From Mucilaginibacter sp. (GTDB lineage Bacteria > Bacteroidota > Bacteroidia > Sphingobacteriales > Sphingobacteriaceae), in the NCBI RefSeq assembly GCF_025362475.1, contig NZ_JANYGH010000037.1, forward strand, positions 1 to 64,000: DNA of 64,000 bases, given 5' to 3'. The position numbers and the translations under genes are program-made. Each line of letters opens with the position of its first letter. Positions within the stretch are counted from its first letter, which is position 1. Positions 1 through 8,634 of the stretch are shown piece by piece. The notes under the pieces were generated by a model. It had not been told where the DNA came from and searched no databases. It was given only the letters and a program-made list of their open reading frames with translations.

Positions 1-125
1 TTTGTAGCAAAAAAACAAAAATGAAACTCCGTGCCAGAGGTACGGAACCTTAGGTAGCGTACCTCTGGCACGCAAAAGACAATTTATTTATGTTTTTCTA
101 CAAAGCTTTTGCTCCTCTGGAGCAA
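1..125. repeat. Dispersed palindromic repeat, cut by the window start
   Basis: A 15-bp perfect inverted repeat (CGTGCCAGAGGTACG at 30-44, its complement at 58-72) is followed by a second hairpin (TTGCTCC at 109-115, GGAGCAA at 119-125). Outer arms TTTGTAG (1-7) and CTACAAA (98-104) also pair. The word CCTCTGG occurs in both hairpins. No coding frame is credible. This looks like one copy of a dispersed intergenic repeat; the left end lies outside the window. Confidence 0.7.
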
Positions 126-211
126 CCCATCACTCTCCTAAATTAATAACATTGGAGAGACCCTGAGGGGACGAACCGGCTAAGCACATCAAAGATTAGA
201 TAAATCTGTGC

Positions 212-433
212 CTATGTTTTAAGCGTTTTTTGCTTATTGCGCAGCATGATCATGGCCTTATCAGCCCTTACTTTGCGGGTATCTTCCTGCTTTGCCGAAC
301 CTACCCAATCGCAATAGCCCTGTTTGTATGATTTTGACAGGCTTTCAAAAAATTCCATCGCCTCTGGTTCCTGGTCAAGTAATACCTGTAGTTCGGCTGG
401 GGTGCCTTCAATGTGTTCGCCTTTTTTTAGCAT
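212..433 (-). CDS. Small YdeI/OmpD-associated (OmdA) domain protein
   Basis: A 73-residue soluble protein matching the C-terminal helical part of the YdeI/OmpD-associated family: the segment LLDQEPEAMEFFESLS, the SYKQGYCDWV stretch and the basic helix with EDTRKVRADKAMIML are typical. Full-length relatives carry an extra N-terminal domain, so this is the short form. The family has been linked to bacteriocin or cationic peptide protection, but the biochemical role is unclear. No signal peptide or membrane segment is seen. It stands alone, reading toward the repeat at the window start. Family call good, function uncertain. Confidence 0.75.
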   Translation of the reverse strand: MLKKGEHIEGTPAELQVLLDQEPEAMEFFESLSKSYKQGYCDWVGSAKQEDTRKVRADKAMIMLRNKQKTLKT

Positions 434-858
434 CTGTTATTTTAGGTTTTTAGTTTAGTAATAAATGGTATTGATAGCCAGTGTTTTAGATTTATGCTTT
501 TGACATTCGGCCTTTAGCTTAAATATGAGCCTATTTTTCTTCCTTTACAAATTCCTGCGGGGCAAGATCGGCAATTTGTTCATAGGCCATAAAACCTTGT
601 TATTTGGGCGAGGGGGTATATATTAACTAAAAGGAAATTCTCTTCAATAATAAGCTAATTAAAAGTATTTTACGGGGGTGTTTATACTGCTGTTATACAG
701 GTAAAAATACCTGTTTTTCATTCATGTGTAGGACGGTTATTTTTTTAACTATACATTTATCTATAATTGTAAAACATCTGCCTGATACTAAAACCAAACC
801 CTGAATTTATCACGCATCTGAACTTAATAATACCATTTTACCTAAATTTTAAACACAC
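434..858. other. Intergenic, no gene seen
   Basis: This 425-bp AT-rich stretch has no credible coding frame. It holds a hairpin with a T tail (ACAGGTA at 697-703, TACCTGT at 708-714, then TTTTT), which could end a transcript on the + strand although no gene precedes it there. The right part probably carries the promoter of the 859 gene. Confidence 0.5.
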
Positions 859-2265
859 ATGAAAAAAGCATTAACTTTTTCTGCTACGCTAACTTTACTG
901 GTTATAGTAGCTTTTATTGGCTACAGTTGCGCCGGCAACAACAAATCTAAAGACGGTGTGGCAACAACCGCTTTAACAGATACCACCAAGCAAAGCGGCG
1001 CGTTCTTAAACCACCGCGACTCGGTACCCTCGCCACAGCAATACAGCGATTCGCTTTTTACGCTTAGTCATGATTATCCTACAACGTTTAAACCGGTTGT
1101 TGATCCTTCGTGGCAAAAGGCATTGAACGGGCAACCCATATCCGATAAAAATTATATCGCTTACATGGATTCATTGAAAAGCTATGTGGCACCTAATGTA
1201 TTGCCCTTTTTTAAGGATAATAAAAACTGGACATCGGCAAAGTATGGCTGGTTTAATGAACCTTGGGTTGGTTCACAACGGGAAGCTATTTTGGGCACTT
1301 ACTTAGGTAACGGAAACCCGGCCAATATGTTTAAAACCCTTAAGGAGGACGAAGCCGGATATGCCCTGGTTTTATATGATTCTGTAGCGGCCTATACGGT
1401 AGGACAAATTTGGGGTAAAACCGGTCAAAAAGTTAACCTTGCCAATGATGCCGCTCAATTTAAAGAAGGCAGTGTTATTGTAAAGTTTGCTTTTTCTAAC
1501 GTTAACTACCCGCAATGGCCGGTAATGAAGGGCGCGCAAACCTTTAGCGTTTATGATACCATACCCACCAAAGAAAACCCTAAAAGAGGCTACCAGGTAA
1601 GAAAAGTTAGCTTTTTTCAAATGGATGTTATTGTAAAGGATAGTAAAACATCGCCCAAAACAGGTTGGGTTTACTCTACCTTTGTATATGATATGGATGC
1701 CCCTGGATCTGGCTGGGATAAAATGGTACCGCTGGGTGCCATGTGGGGCGATGACCCGGGTGTAAATAGCCCGCTTACGCCACCTTACCCTAAACTATCC
1801 GAAACCGTAGTTAACCCTAAGGCACCGGCTTATAGCACAGAAACCTTAGGGTGGGGCGGCCGGTTGAGCGGCCCTAATGATGGTGCCGTTGCACAGGTGG
1901 CCTATAATATTAACACTGGCCAAAAGTATACCAACCTTGCACTGTCATCATGTATGAGTTGCCATAGCCCGGCGCAGGATTCATTTAACTCGTTCCTGTT
2001 GCCTGGTCCGTTCCCTACCTCAGATAGTTTGAAGGTTTATACACCCGGTAGCCCCGACTGGAATTTATGGTTTCAGGATAGGGCTGGCAATGTGCCTTTT
2101 GATAAAGGCCAGGTAGCCATGGATTACGATATGGTGATGGCATTTAAATCGGTATTGGCTTACCAGGCCGCGCACCCAACCGGAGCAACCAAGCTGCTGC
2201 TAACCAAAAAGGCAGCTGTTGACAGGTTTAGAAGACATAATACCAACAGCCGGTTCTGGCATTAA
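859..2265 (+). CDS. Exported protein with a cytochrome c heme-binding motif
   Basis: A 468-residue protein with an N-terminal export signal: basic MKK start, hydrophobic segment at about residues 5-22, and a cysteine at the end (IGYSC), which may be a loose lipobox. The mature part has one CxxCH motif (CMSCH, about residue 370), the covalent heme c attachment site, so a periplasmic or surface c-type cytochrome is likely. Most of the protein, rich in W, P and G, matches no family I can name. A strong terminator follows directly, so it appears monocistronic. The partner redox enzyme is not evident. Confidence 0.7.
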   Translation: MKKALTFSATLTLLVIVAFIGYSCAGNNKSKDGVATTALTDTTKQSGAFLNHRDSVPSPQQYSDSLFTLSHDYPTTFKPVVDPSWQKALNGQPISDKNYIAYMDSLKSYVAPNVLPFFKDNKNWTSAKYGWFNEPWVGSQREAILGTYLGNGNPANMFKTLKEDEAGYALVLYDSVAAYTVGQIWGKTGQKVNLANDAAQFKEGSVIVKFAFSNVNYPQWPVMKGAQTFSVYDTIPTKENPKRGYQVRKVSFFQMDVIVKDSKTSPKTGWVYSTFVYDMDAPGSGWDKMVPLGAMWGDDPGVNSPLTPPYPKLSETVVNPKAPAYSTETLGWGGRLSGPNDGAVAQVAYNINTGQKYTNLALSSCMSCHSPAQDSFNSFLLPGPFPTSDSLKVYTPGSPDWNLWFQDRAGNVPFDKGQVAMDYDMVMAFKSVLAYQAAHPTGATKLLLTKKAAVDRFRRHNTNSRFWH

Positions 2266-2290
2266 TAAATTACCTGGTTACCATAACATA

Positions 2291-2326
2291 AAGCCGCCCC
2301 GATATCAATTGGAGGCGGCTTTTTTA
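2291..2326 (+). terminator. Rho-independent terminator
   Basis: Stem AGCCGCC / GGCGGCT followed by a T run, 26 bp after the stop codon of the cytochrome-like gene. Confidence 0.85.
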
Positions 2327-2464
2327 TTTGCCTGTTTACAAGAGATCCCGGTGGAGTATATAAGTCAACAGGAGTGCATCGCGCTCCCAGGGTAGTCTCG
2401 TCCTTGCTCCTTTATCTTCCCGTCCTTACTCCATCGAAGCTGTCTGAATACTAACTACTTGATA

Positions 2465-2773
2465 CTATTTTAAACGTACTACCAAACCATCCATTTCTTC
2501 GGTAACCCGCATCTGGCAGGCTAAACGGCTGTGTTCATCTGCATTAGGCAGGGTATCCAGCATATCAAGTTCATTGTCGGTAGCGTGGAAATATTGTTCG
2601 GGACCTTCCAGTACTTGTATATGGCAGGTGGCACAAAGGGCCATGCCGCCGCAGGTAGCCAGTACATCATATTCGGATGCTTTTAAAACCTCCATCAGGC
2701 TCAGGTTTATACCTTCGGGAATTTCAACCGGCTGGCGAATGCCCTCGCGGTCTTCAATAATTAAGTTGATCAT
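2465..2773 (-). CDS. 2Fe-2S ferredoxin, adrenodoxin/plant-type fold
   Basis: A 102-residue soluble electron carrier. The cluster ligands are visible as C-x5-C-x2-C (CGGMALCATC) near residues 41-50 and a fourth cysteine in RLACQMR near residue 86, the arrangement of adrenodoxin-like [2Fe-2S] ferredoxins. It starts two bases after the stop codon of the ferredoxin reductase gene and is surely cotranscribed and translationally coupled with it. The pair would pass electrons from NADPH to an unidentified acceptor in the cytoplasm. Length is normal for the family. Confidence 0.9.
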   Translation of the reverse strand: MINLIIEDREGIRQPVEIPEGINLSLMEVLKASEYDVLATCGGMALCATCHIQVLEGPEQYFHATDNELDMLDTLPNADEHSRLACQMRVTEEMDGLVVRLK

Positions 2774-2775
2774 GA

Positions 2776-3807
2776 TTAAAAGGCGGTTACGCCGTAAACG
2801 GTGGTGTATTTAAAACTCAGTTTTTGTTCGGGATAAACATATTTAAAGGCGCTTTGGGCCATCAGCGCGGCTTCATGAAAACCACACAGGATCAGCTTTA
2901 ATTTGCCCGGATAGGTGTTGATATCACCTATGGCATAAATACGTTCAACGTTGGTGCTGTAGTCAACGGTGTTTACCACAATGGCAGATCGGTCTATATT
3001 TAAACCCCAGTCGGCAATTGGTCCAAGCTTTGGGCTGAGACCAAACAGCGGAATCAGGTGATCGGCAGCAATGTGACTTACCTCGTTGTGTCTATCTAAC
3101 AAAGTAACCTCCTGCAAATGCCCTTCGCCGGTTAAGGCTACCACGTTTGATTTGAGGATGAGGTCTATCTTGCCTTCCTTAGCGAGTTCAAAAACCTTTT
3201 CGGCAGAGTCTGGAACTCCGCGGAAGGTATCGCCCCGGTGAACCAGTGTAACTCTTTCAGCAACATTAGCCAGGAAAATAGCCCAGTCTAAGGCAGAATC
3301 TCCGCCACCGGCCAAAACCACTTTACGGTTACGGAACAGTTCGGGATTTTTAACCATATAGGCAACGCCCCGGCCTTCAAAGTCGGTAAGGCGGTCAATC
3401 TCTGGTTTGCGCGGTTCAAAGCAGCCAAGCCCCCCGGCAATTACTACCACCTGGCAATGTACCGTAGTGTTATCGTTGGTTTGGATAATGTATGATCCAT
3501 CGTTATTGCGGGTGAGGTTTTCTACCCTTTCGCCCAGGCTAAAAGTAGGGTGGAAGGGGGCAATCTGCTCCATCAGTCTATCCACCAGTTGCTGGGCGGT
3601 AACCTCGGGATATCCTGGAATATCATAGATGGGTTTATGCGGATAGATCTCAGAAAGCTGGCCGCCGACCTGGGACAGCACGTCAATAAGGTGGCAGCGC
3701 ATTTTTAAAAGCCCTGCCTCAAAAACTGCAAATAAACCAACCGGGCCTGCACCAATAATGCAAATATCCGTGTTAATATCGTTCGTAATTGTACTTTTAT
3801 CGCTCAT
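2776..3807 (-). CDS. Ferredoxin--NADP reductase, thioredoxin-reductase-like type
   Basis: A 343-residue flavoprotein that would transfer electrons between NADP(H) and ferredoxin. The FAD-binding GxGxxG is at the N-terminus (IIGAGPVGLFAVFEAG), the second dinucleotide-binding motif is VVLAGGGDSALDWA in the middle, and the C-terminal FAD motif reads YAIGDINTYPGK. No redox CxxC of thioredoxin reductase is present, which marks the YumC-like ferredoxin reductase group. The downstream gene is its probable ferredoxin partner. A LysR gene lies 71 bp upstream on the same strand and may control the pair. Confidence 0.9.
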   Translation of the reverse strand: MSDKSTITNDINTDICIIGAGPVGLFAVFEAGLLKMRCHLIDVLSQVGGQLSEIYPHKPIYDIPGYPEVTAQQLVDRLMEQIAPFHPTFSLGERVENLTRNNDGSYIIQTNDNTTVHCQVVVIAGGLGCFEPRKPEIDRLTDFEGRGVAYMVKNPELFRNRKVVLAGGGDSALDWAIFLANVAERVTLVHRGDTFRGVPDSAEKVFELAKEGKIDLILKSNVVALTGEGHLQEVTLLDRHNEVSHIAADHLIPLFGLSPKLGPIADWGLNIDRSAIVVNTVDYSTNVERIYAIGDINTYPGKLKLILCGFHEAALMAQSAFKYVYPEQKLSFKYTTVYGVTAF

Positions 3808-3878
3808 GATTGTGTTTTATCGTACACAAATCTGTCGGTAAAAAAGGTGGGGAACAAATGATATAAAGTAATACTTGA

Positions 3879-4778
3879 TTACTTTAAGTTATAATTGGCA
3901 AGGCAAAAGCGTTTAAAAAGCTCGATTAGTTTACTGTTTTTGCCATGCAATTGTATGAATTGAAACGTGCGGAAAATCTCCAGTCCTTTTATATCTATAA
4001 TACAAAGTTCATTATATTTTAATTCGCTCACTACCGATTGGATGGATAGAAAAGTGGCTGTATCTGAGTATAAAAGGTACTGTTTTATGGCGATGCTGCT
4101 CTCCAGCTGAATCTCGATGTTGAGATCTTTCGGGCTGATCTGTACACCCGCCAGTGCATCATAAATCACATCAAGCGTACCTGAGCCGGCTTCGCGCAGC
4201 ACCAATGGGATATCCAATAGCTGTTTCGGACTGATCTCTGCTTTTTTTGATAACTTATTGTTTGCCTTGGTCACCAGCACAATTTCGTCCTTTGCAAAGG
4301 GCGAATAGGCGAGTTGGGGCGAGTGAGATGAACCTTCGATGATGGCTATATCGAGTTTTTCATCAAGGATCATTTGCGAGATATGATCAGTATTAGCCTG
4401 GATAAAATTGAAGGTAACCTCGGGATATGTTTTCTTAAACAGGGCCAATATTTTGGGCAAAATGGTTTGCGCTACTGTGGTGCTTGCGCCAATATGCAGT
4501 GTGCCAGCCTCCAGGTTATTTAATTGGGCCAGTTCGGTTTCAAGGGCGGTATAGGTCTGGAAGATCTTATCAGCATATTGTAACAGTATCTTGCCTGCTG
4601 TAGTAAGGGCTATGTTGTTGCCATTGCGTTTAAATAGCTGTACATTAAGTTGTTGTTCCAGTTCCTTAATGTGTTTGGTAACGGCCGGCTGGGTGATAAA
4701 CAACTCGTTAGCCGCCTTGGTAAAGCTTAGCCGTTGCGCAACCGTATAAAATACCTTTAACCTGAAATCGAATATCAT
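3879..4778 (-). CDS. LysR-family transcriptional regulator
   Basis: A 299-residue LysR regulator. The N-terminal winged helix-turn-helix is clear (SFTKAANELFITQPAVTKHIKELEQQL, about residues 18-43), followed by a linker helix and a type 2 periplasmic-binding-like effector domain starting at GTLHIGASTTVAQTILP. The effector is unknown; the domain resembles the CysB/YeiE/CbbR group. It points in the same direction as the ferredoxin reductase and ferredoxin genes, so it could be first in that operon or act on a promoter of its own upstream. Confidence 0.88.
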   Translation of the reverse strand: MIFDFRLKVFYTVAQRLSFTKAANELFITQPAVTKHIKELEQQLNVQLFKRNGNNIALTTAGKILLQYADKIFQTYTALETELAQLNNLEAGTLHIGASTTVAQTILPKILALFKKTYPEVTFNFIQANTDHISQMILDEKLDIAIIEGSSHSPQLAYSPFAKDEIVLVTKANNKLSKKAEISPKQLLDIPLVLREAGSGTLDVIYDALAGVQISPKDLNIEIQLESSIAIKQYLLYSDTATFLSIQSVVSELKYNELCIIDIKGLEIFRTFQFIQLHGKNSKLIELFKRFCLANYNLK

Positions 4779-4913
4779 CGGGTTAAATTTAAGGGTTTAA
4801 ATTCATAGATTAATAAAATCCTCTACTTGGAGCTACTGTGTGTACACATCTTTTTCACTCGGTTGGTATAATAAATTAACAAGCATTTGTGGTAAAATGC
4901 TGATTATTTAAAC

Positions 4914-5047
4914 TAAAGCCATGCTTGTATATGCTTTCCATCCCGTTGGTTGAAACCAACGGCAATGAAGAATTGAAGATAAACAATGCTTTAATTCATT
5001 GCCGTCCCATTTATGGGGCGGATAAATAAAGAGTACGGTAGGCTTTA
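4914..5047. repeat. Dispersed multi-hairpin intergenic repeat
   Basis: Nested inverted repeats: outer arms CTAAAGCC (4914-4921) and GGCTTTAG (5040-5047); a tight hairpin CCGTTGGTT/AACCAACGG (4943-4962); ACGGCAATGAA (4959-4969) pairing with TTCATTGCCGT (4995-5005). The -strand open frame across it is of low complexity and looks accidental. It fills most of the 470-bp gap between the LysR and thioesterase genes. Confidence 0.6.
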
Positions 5048-5237
5048 GCCAAATCAGAGCCATGCTAACAAACTTGCGTACACACGGTAGCCCGTTGGGA
5101 GGGAACTGAAAAGTTTTCCGAACACTTATGTAGACAACTCCAACACAGCCCTGACCGGAAGTTTTGATAACCAACTTAAGTCTTAATTCCTGACTCTTGA
5201 TTCTTGACTCTTCTCCCCCTAACTTGCTGATTCTTGC

Positions 5238-5245
5238 TATATTTG
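5238..5245 (+). promoter_or_regulatory. Bacteroidota -7 box of the thioesterase gene
   Basis: TATATTTG fits the Bacteroidota TAnnTTTG consensus and ends only four bases before the ATG at 5250, so transcription would begin at or near the start codon and give a leaderless mRNA. I see no good -33 TTTG at the right spacing. Confidence 0.45.
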
Positions 5246-5249
5246 CAGT

Positions 5250-5789
5250 ATGACAGGAAAATCGCCCAAAGAATCATATACCATCATGAATGAACTGGTA
5301 TTGCCCAACGATACCAATACATTAAACAACCTGATGGGTGGGCGCCTGCTGCACTGGATGGATATTGCCGCCGCTATATCGGCACAAAAACATAGCAATC
5401 GTATTGTGGTTACAGCTTCTGTGGATAACGTATCATTTCAATCGCCTATAAAACTGGGCGATGTGATTAGCATTGAAGCAAAGGTTACCCGTGCGTTTAC
5501 CACCTCGGTTGAGGTAAGGATGGATGTATGGGCGCAAAATATCCCATCGGGTACCAAAGTAAAAAGCAACGAGGCCTATTACACCTTTGTGGCATTGGAT
5601 GGCGATGGACAAAAAACCCGGGTGCCTGAATTACTGCCCCAAACGGATGATGAGATAGCATTATATGAAGGTGCCCTGCGCCGCCGACAGCTACGTTTGA
5701 TACTGGGCGGAAAAATGCACCCTAACGATGCTACTGAACTTAAAGCTCTTTTTTTTGGCGAGCAACTGCCCTTAAACCTCAAAGATTAA
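5250..5789 (+). CDS. Acyl-CoA thioesterase, hotdog fold (YciA/BACH-like)
   Basis: A 179-residue cytoplasmic hydrolase of acyl-CoA to free acid and CoA. The segment NTLNNLMGGRLLHWMDIAAA (about residues 25-45) is the hallmark helix of the hotdog acyl-CoA hydrolases, with the catalytic Asp in the WMD motif, and it is followed by VTASVDNVSFQSPIKLGD and the beta strands of the fold. A C-terminal tail of about 50 residues extends past the core. Substrate chain length cannot be read from the sequence. It appears to be a single-gene unit. Confidence 0.88.
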   Translation: MTGKSPKESYTIMNELVLPNDTNTLNNLMGGRLLHWMDIAAAISAQKHSNRIVVTASVDNVSFQSPIKLGDVISIEAKVTRAFTTSVEVRMDVWAQNIPSGTKVKSNEAYYTFVALDGDGQKTRVPELLPQTDDEIALYEGALRRRQLRLILGGKMHPNDATELKALFFGEQLPLNLKD

Positions 5790-5848
5790 TTTCGTAACAA
5801 AAGGTAATGGGTATGGTCTAAATAATAATTAGTTTAAAAATCATAGCC

Positions 5849-6049
5849 ATGAGATACTTTTTATGTTTTTTTATGCCACCTCTGGCCATATTAACCACCG
5901 GCAGAATAGGGGCATTTATCCTCAATATATTTTTGACGTTATTTTTCTGGATCCCCGGAGTTATTCATTCCATATTGGTAACCAGCGATTATTATGAGGC
6001 CAGGAGGCACAGGCAACTGATACGTGCAACGCGCCGGGCAAGGTGGTAA
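5849..6049 (+). CDS. YqaE/Pmp3-family small membrane protein
   Basis: A 66-residue protein with two hydrophobic segments (about 2-20 and 24-46) and the conserved family signature in which PPLA precedes the first loop and FWIPGVIH closes the second segment. A basic tail (RRHRQLIRATRRARW) follows. Pmp3/YqaE proteins are stress-induced proteins of the cytoplasmic membrane that affect membrane potential in yeast and plants; the bacterial role is poorly known. The long basic tail is more than the usual family length of about 52 residues. Confidence 0.82.
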   Translation: MRYFLCFFMPPLAILTTGRIGAFILNIFLTLFFWIPGVIHSILVTSDYYEARRHRQLIRATRRARW

Positions 6050-6151
6050 AAGCTGATTTGAAAATTTGCCGATTAACTTCGTTGAGGGCTTTGCCGTTTG
6101 AAGATTTGAAAATGATATGTTTGCAAAAGCAAATCAACAAATACATCAACA

Positions 6152-7498
6152 GTGCAAAAAGGTAAGCTATTAATTATTGATGATGAAGAGCGGCTGCGTA
6201 ATCTCATGGCCCGCATTCTACAATTGGAAGGACACGAGGTAATTACCGCGGCAACTGCTAAAGAAGGTTTGCGTAAACTGCAACAGGAACTGATACACGT
6301 TGTACTAAGCGATGTTAAGCTGCCCGATATTGATGGCATTACCCTCACCGAAACCATAAAAAAAACATATCCCGCAACAGAAATTATTGTGCTTACCGCC
6401 TATGGCACTATTAACGATGGTGTTAAGGCCATCAAAGCGGGGGCCTTTGATTACATAACCAAAGGTGATGATAACGAAAAAATCATCCCGCTGGTAAGCA
6501 AGGCCATGGATAAGGCCCTGTTGCAGCAAACTGTTATTGAGCTGCAAAGTAAGCTGAATGATAAATTTGGTTTCGACAGGCTGATAGGCAGATCCACCGC
6601 TATTGGCGATGTAATTAAACTGGCTCAAAAGGTAGCACTAACCGATACTACCGTTCTTTTACTAGGTGAAACAGGTACCGGTAAAGAAATATTTGCCGAA
6701 GCCATTCACCAGGCAAGTAACCGCAATACAAAATCATTTGTGGCGGTAAATTGCAGTGCTTTTACAAAAGAATTATTAGAGAGTGAACTTTTTGGCCATA
6801 AAGCCGGTTCATTTACAGGGGCATTAAAAGATAAAAAAGGTCTTTTTGAAGAGGCCAACGGCGGCACCATATTTTTAGATGAAATAGGTGAGCTGGACCA
6901 CGACCTGCAGGCCAAACTGCTCCGTGTGCTGGAATCGCAGCAGTTTTTAAAAATAGGTGATACCAAACCAACCCAAGTTAACGTACGCATATTAGCAGCC
7001 ACCAATCGTAACCTGCAAACAGAAATTACCGAAGGTAATTTCCGGTCGGATTTGTTTTACCGTTTATCTGTTTTTCAGATCACTTTACCTCCCTTGCGCG
7101 AGCGCAAAAAGGATATCAAGTTGCTGGCAGAATACTTTATGCAGTACTTTGGTCTTAAAGTAAAAAAACAGATTAACGTGTTAAGCGATGAGTTTGTAAG
7201 CAAACTGGAAGCCTACAACTGGCCCGGTAACATCCGCGAGCTGAAAAACATAATTGAAAGGGCGGTAATACTTACCGATAACAATACCCTTGATGAAAGC
7301 CTGCTGCCTTATGAAGTTCAACAAAACCAGGTAAAGGCAGGTAGTCCCATATCAGCGTTTGATCTTTCTTCCGTAGAGAAACTGCATATACAGCGGGTAC
7401 TTAACCACACGCACGGTAACCGTGCCGAAGCGGCTAATCTGTTGAATATTGGGGTGGCTACTTTGTATAGGAAGTTGAAGGAATACGGGTTGGAGTAA
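6152..7498 (+). CDS. Sigma-54-dependent response regulator, NtrC type
   Basis: A 448-residue regulator with three domains: receiver (1-120, phospho-acceptor Asp54 in LSDVKLPD), AAA+ sigma-54 activator (about 145-375, Walker A GETGTGKE at 172-179), and a C-terminal Fis-type helix-turn-helix (RAEAANLLNIGVATLYRKLK). The sigma-54 contact loop reads GSFTGA at 219-224 instead of GAFTGA; the essential Phe and Thr are kept. It starts with GTG at 6152, the only start that gives a complete receiver. I infer that it is the response regulator of the Kdp sensor pair at 16.7-19.5 kb: no kdpE is present there, and no cognate kinase lies beside it. Confidence 0.9.
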   Translation: MQKGKLLIIDDEERLRNLMARILQLEGHEVITAATAKEGLRKLQQELIHVVLSDVKLPDIDGITLTETIKKTYPATEIIVLTAYGTINDGVKAIKAGAFDYITKGDDNEKIIPLVSKAMDKALLQQTVIELQSKLNDKFGFDRLIGRSTAIGDVIKLAQKVALTDTTVLLLGETGTGKEIFAEAIHQASNRNTKSFVAVNCSAFTKELLESELFGHKAGSFTGALKDKKGLFEEANGGTIFLDEIGELDHDLQAKLLRVLESQQFLKIGDTKPTQVNVRILAATNRNLQTEITEGNFRSDLFYRLSVFQITLPPLRERKKDIKLLAEYFMQYFGLKVKKQINVLSDEFVSKLEAYNWPGNIRELKNIIERAVILTDNNTLDESLLPYEVQQNQVKAGSPISAFDLSSVEKLHIQRVLNHTHGNRAEAANLLNIGVATLYRKLKEYGLE

Positions 7499-7518
7499 AG
7501 GTACTACCCACTGTAATT

Positions 7519-8043
7519 TCATACCGGCTTAACATCCAAAAGTATCAATCTTTTATGGACGATGTACTCGCTATTGCTTATTAAAAATAATGGGCGAAGG
7601 AACGCAATCAGCATTAAACGCACAGGTGAAGTAAAGTAAAAGTTTATTTTTCTGCGCGTTGAGTGATATGGTATAACCAACTCTTTTGGAGCCATCAATG
7701 GGCAAAGTTCACTTGCCGGACCAAAAGTATGTTTTGAGTTTGAATAATTTGCAAGATCAAACATGATTAATGAATCCTTTTTTATACTGTATTTTCCTTT
7801 AGTTCTAAAGCGGTATCCTATTATTTTTTTGGTAACCGAATCTGTTGCAAGAGCATTGTATTCAACGGTATAGTCGTTTTTAAACTCATATTGGTCAATC
7901 CCCTGGAATCCTGTTTTCGCCCATTTTCCGGTAATATCAACGGTTCCGCTTGAAACATCCTTTTTACACGCAGAAAAAGCAAATACTAAAATAGTAGCTA
8001 AAAAGCTAAAAAAGATTCTGGTAAGGGTTAGTGTTGTTTTCAT
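7519..8043 (-). pseudogene. Lipocalin-like lipoprotein, C-terminus probably frameshifted
   Basis: The N-terminus is a clear lipoprotein signal (hydrophobic stretch then FAFSACKKD), followed by TGKWAKTGFQGIDQYEFKNDYTVEY and a beta-rich body typical of small Bacteroidota lipocalin-like lipoproteins. ATG at 8043 is preferred over the one at 8052 for the signal peptide. After HSTRRKINFYFT the tail turns into Leu/Ile-rich sequence unlike the rest. A tandem GTAAA-GTAAA at 7631-7640 (+ strand) looks like a 5-bp duplication; removing one unit gives a natural ending (CAFNADCVPSPIIFNKQ) with a stop at 7571-7573. It may be a recent frameshift or a sequence error. Confidence 0.6.
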
Positions 8044-8052
8044 ATTGATCAT

Positions 8053-8634
8053 TACGCATAAATGAATGGTGCTGATACAATTGCGATGGTTTTTTTACTG
8101 TCTCGTCCTAAAAAAAGTTGACCGTACGGCAATCGCCAACTATGCTTTACGTTTGTTTAGTAAACGAAAATATGTTGTAACCGACAGCATCGGCCCGCTC
8201 AATCGCCGCGGGAGGGCTGTTACTTTTGAAGCCCCAAAAGTAACCAAAATGGCTGTCAGCAGAAATGCTTCTTTGCGCACAAGGCCTCTGCCCTGCAAAA
8301 CGCGCAAAACCTGGGCTGGAATTATTTTGCCCCGACACGCTTAGCCCACCCCACCTGCAAAAACTTCCTATGCCCTGCAGCCGCACAATCCCTGCATTGT
8401 TTTGCCCGTTTTCGCCCGAAGCTGTTCTGCTGACGGGAAGGGAAGATATTCCGTAAAGCGAGACAAGCGCAAGTCTTCCCGGTTCTGAGCTCTTTACAAG
8501 ACCTTGCGCCAAAAAGGGGGGAAGAGTATTTTGCTCATAGGAAAGATAGCTATCTCGGAAAGTCACTGATAATACAGTTATTACAATGGCTTTATTTATA
8601 TTTACCAAAACAACCATAAACCAGTAGCTTATTC
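8053..8634. repeat. Non-coding GC-rich dispersed element at the island edge
   Basis: Between the lipoprotein and the DUF262 gene lies about 580 bp with open frames on both strands that share no protein-like pattern (Pro, Ser, Arg and Cys rich, overlapping in antisense). Base composition is visibly more GC-rich than the AT-rich gene that follows. From memory, near-identical intergenic text is common in Mucilaginibacter and Pedobacter genomes, where it is often mis-annotated as hypothetical ORFs. I treat it as a dispersed non-coding element, core about 8190-8530, marking the left edge of the accessory island. Confidence 0.5.

Noticed and set aside
4908..5174. 88-codon frame on the - strand
   Set aside because: Lies on a palindromic repeat and has no conserved or structured sequence.
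8147..8617. 156-codon frame on the - strand
   Set aside because: No protein-like pattern; overlaps other frames in a GC-rich repeat-like block.
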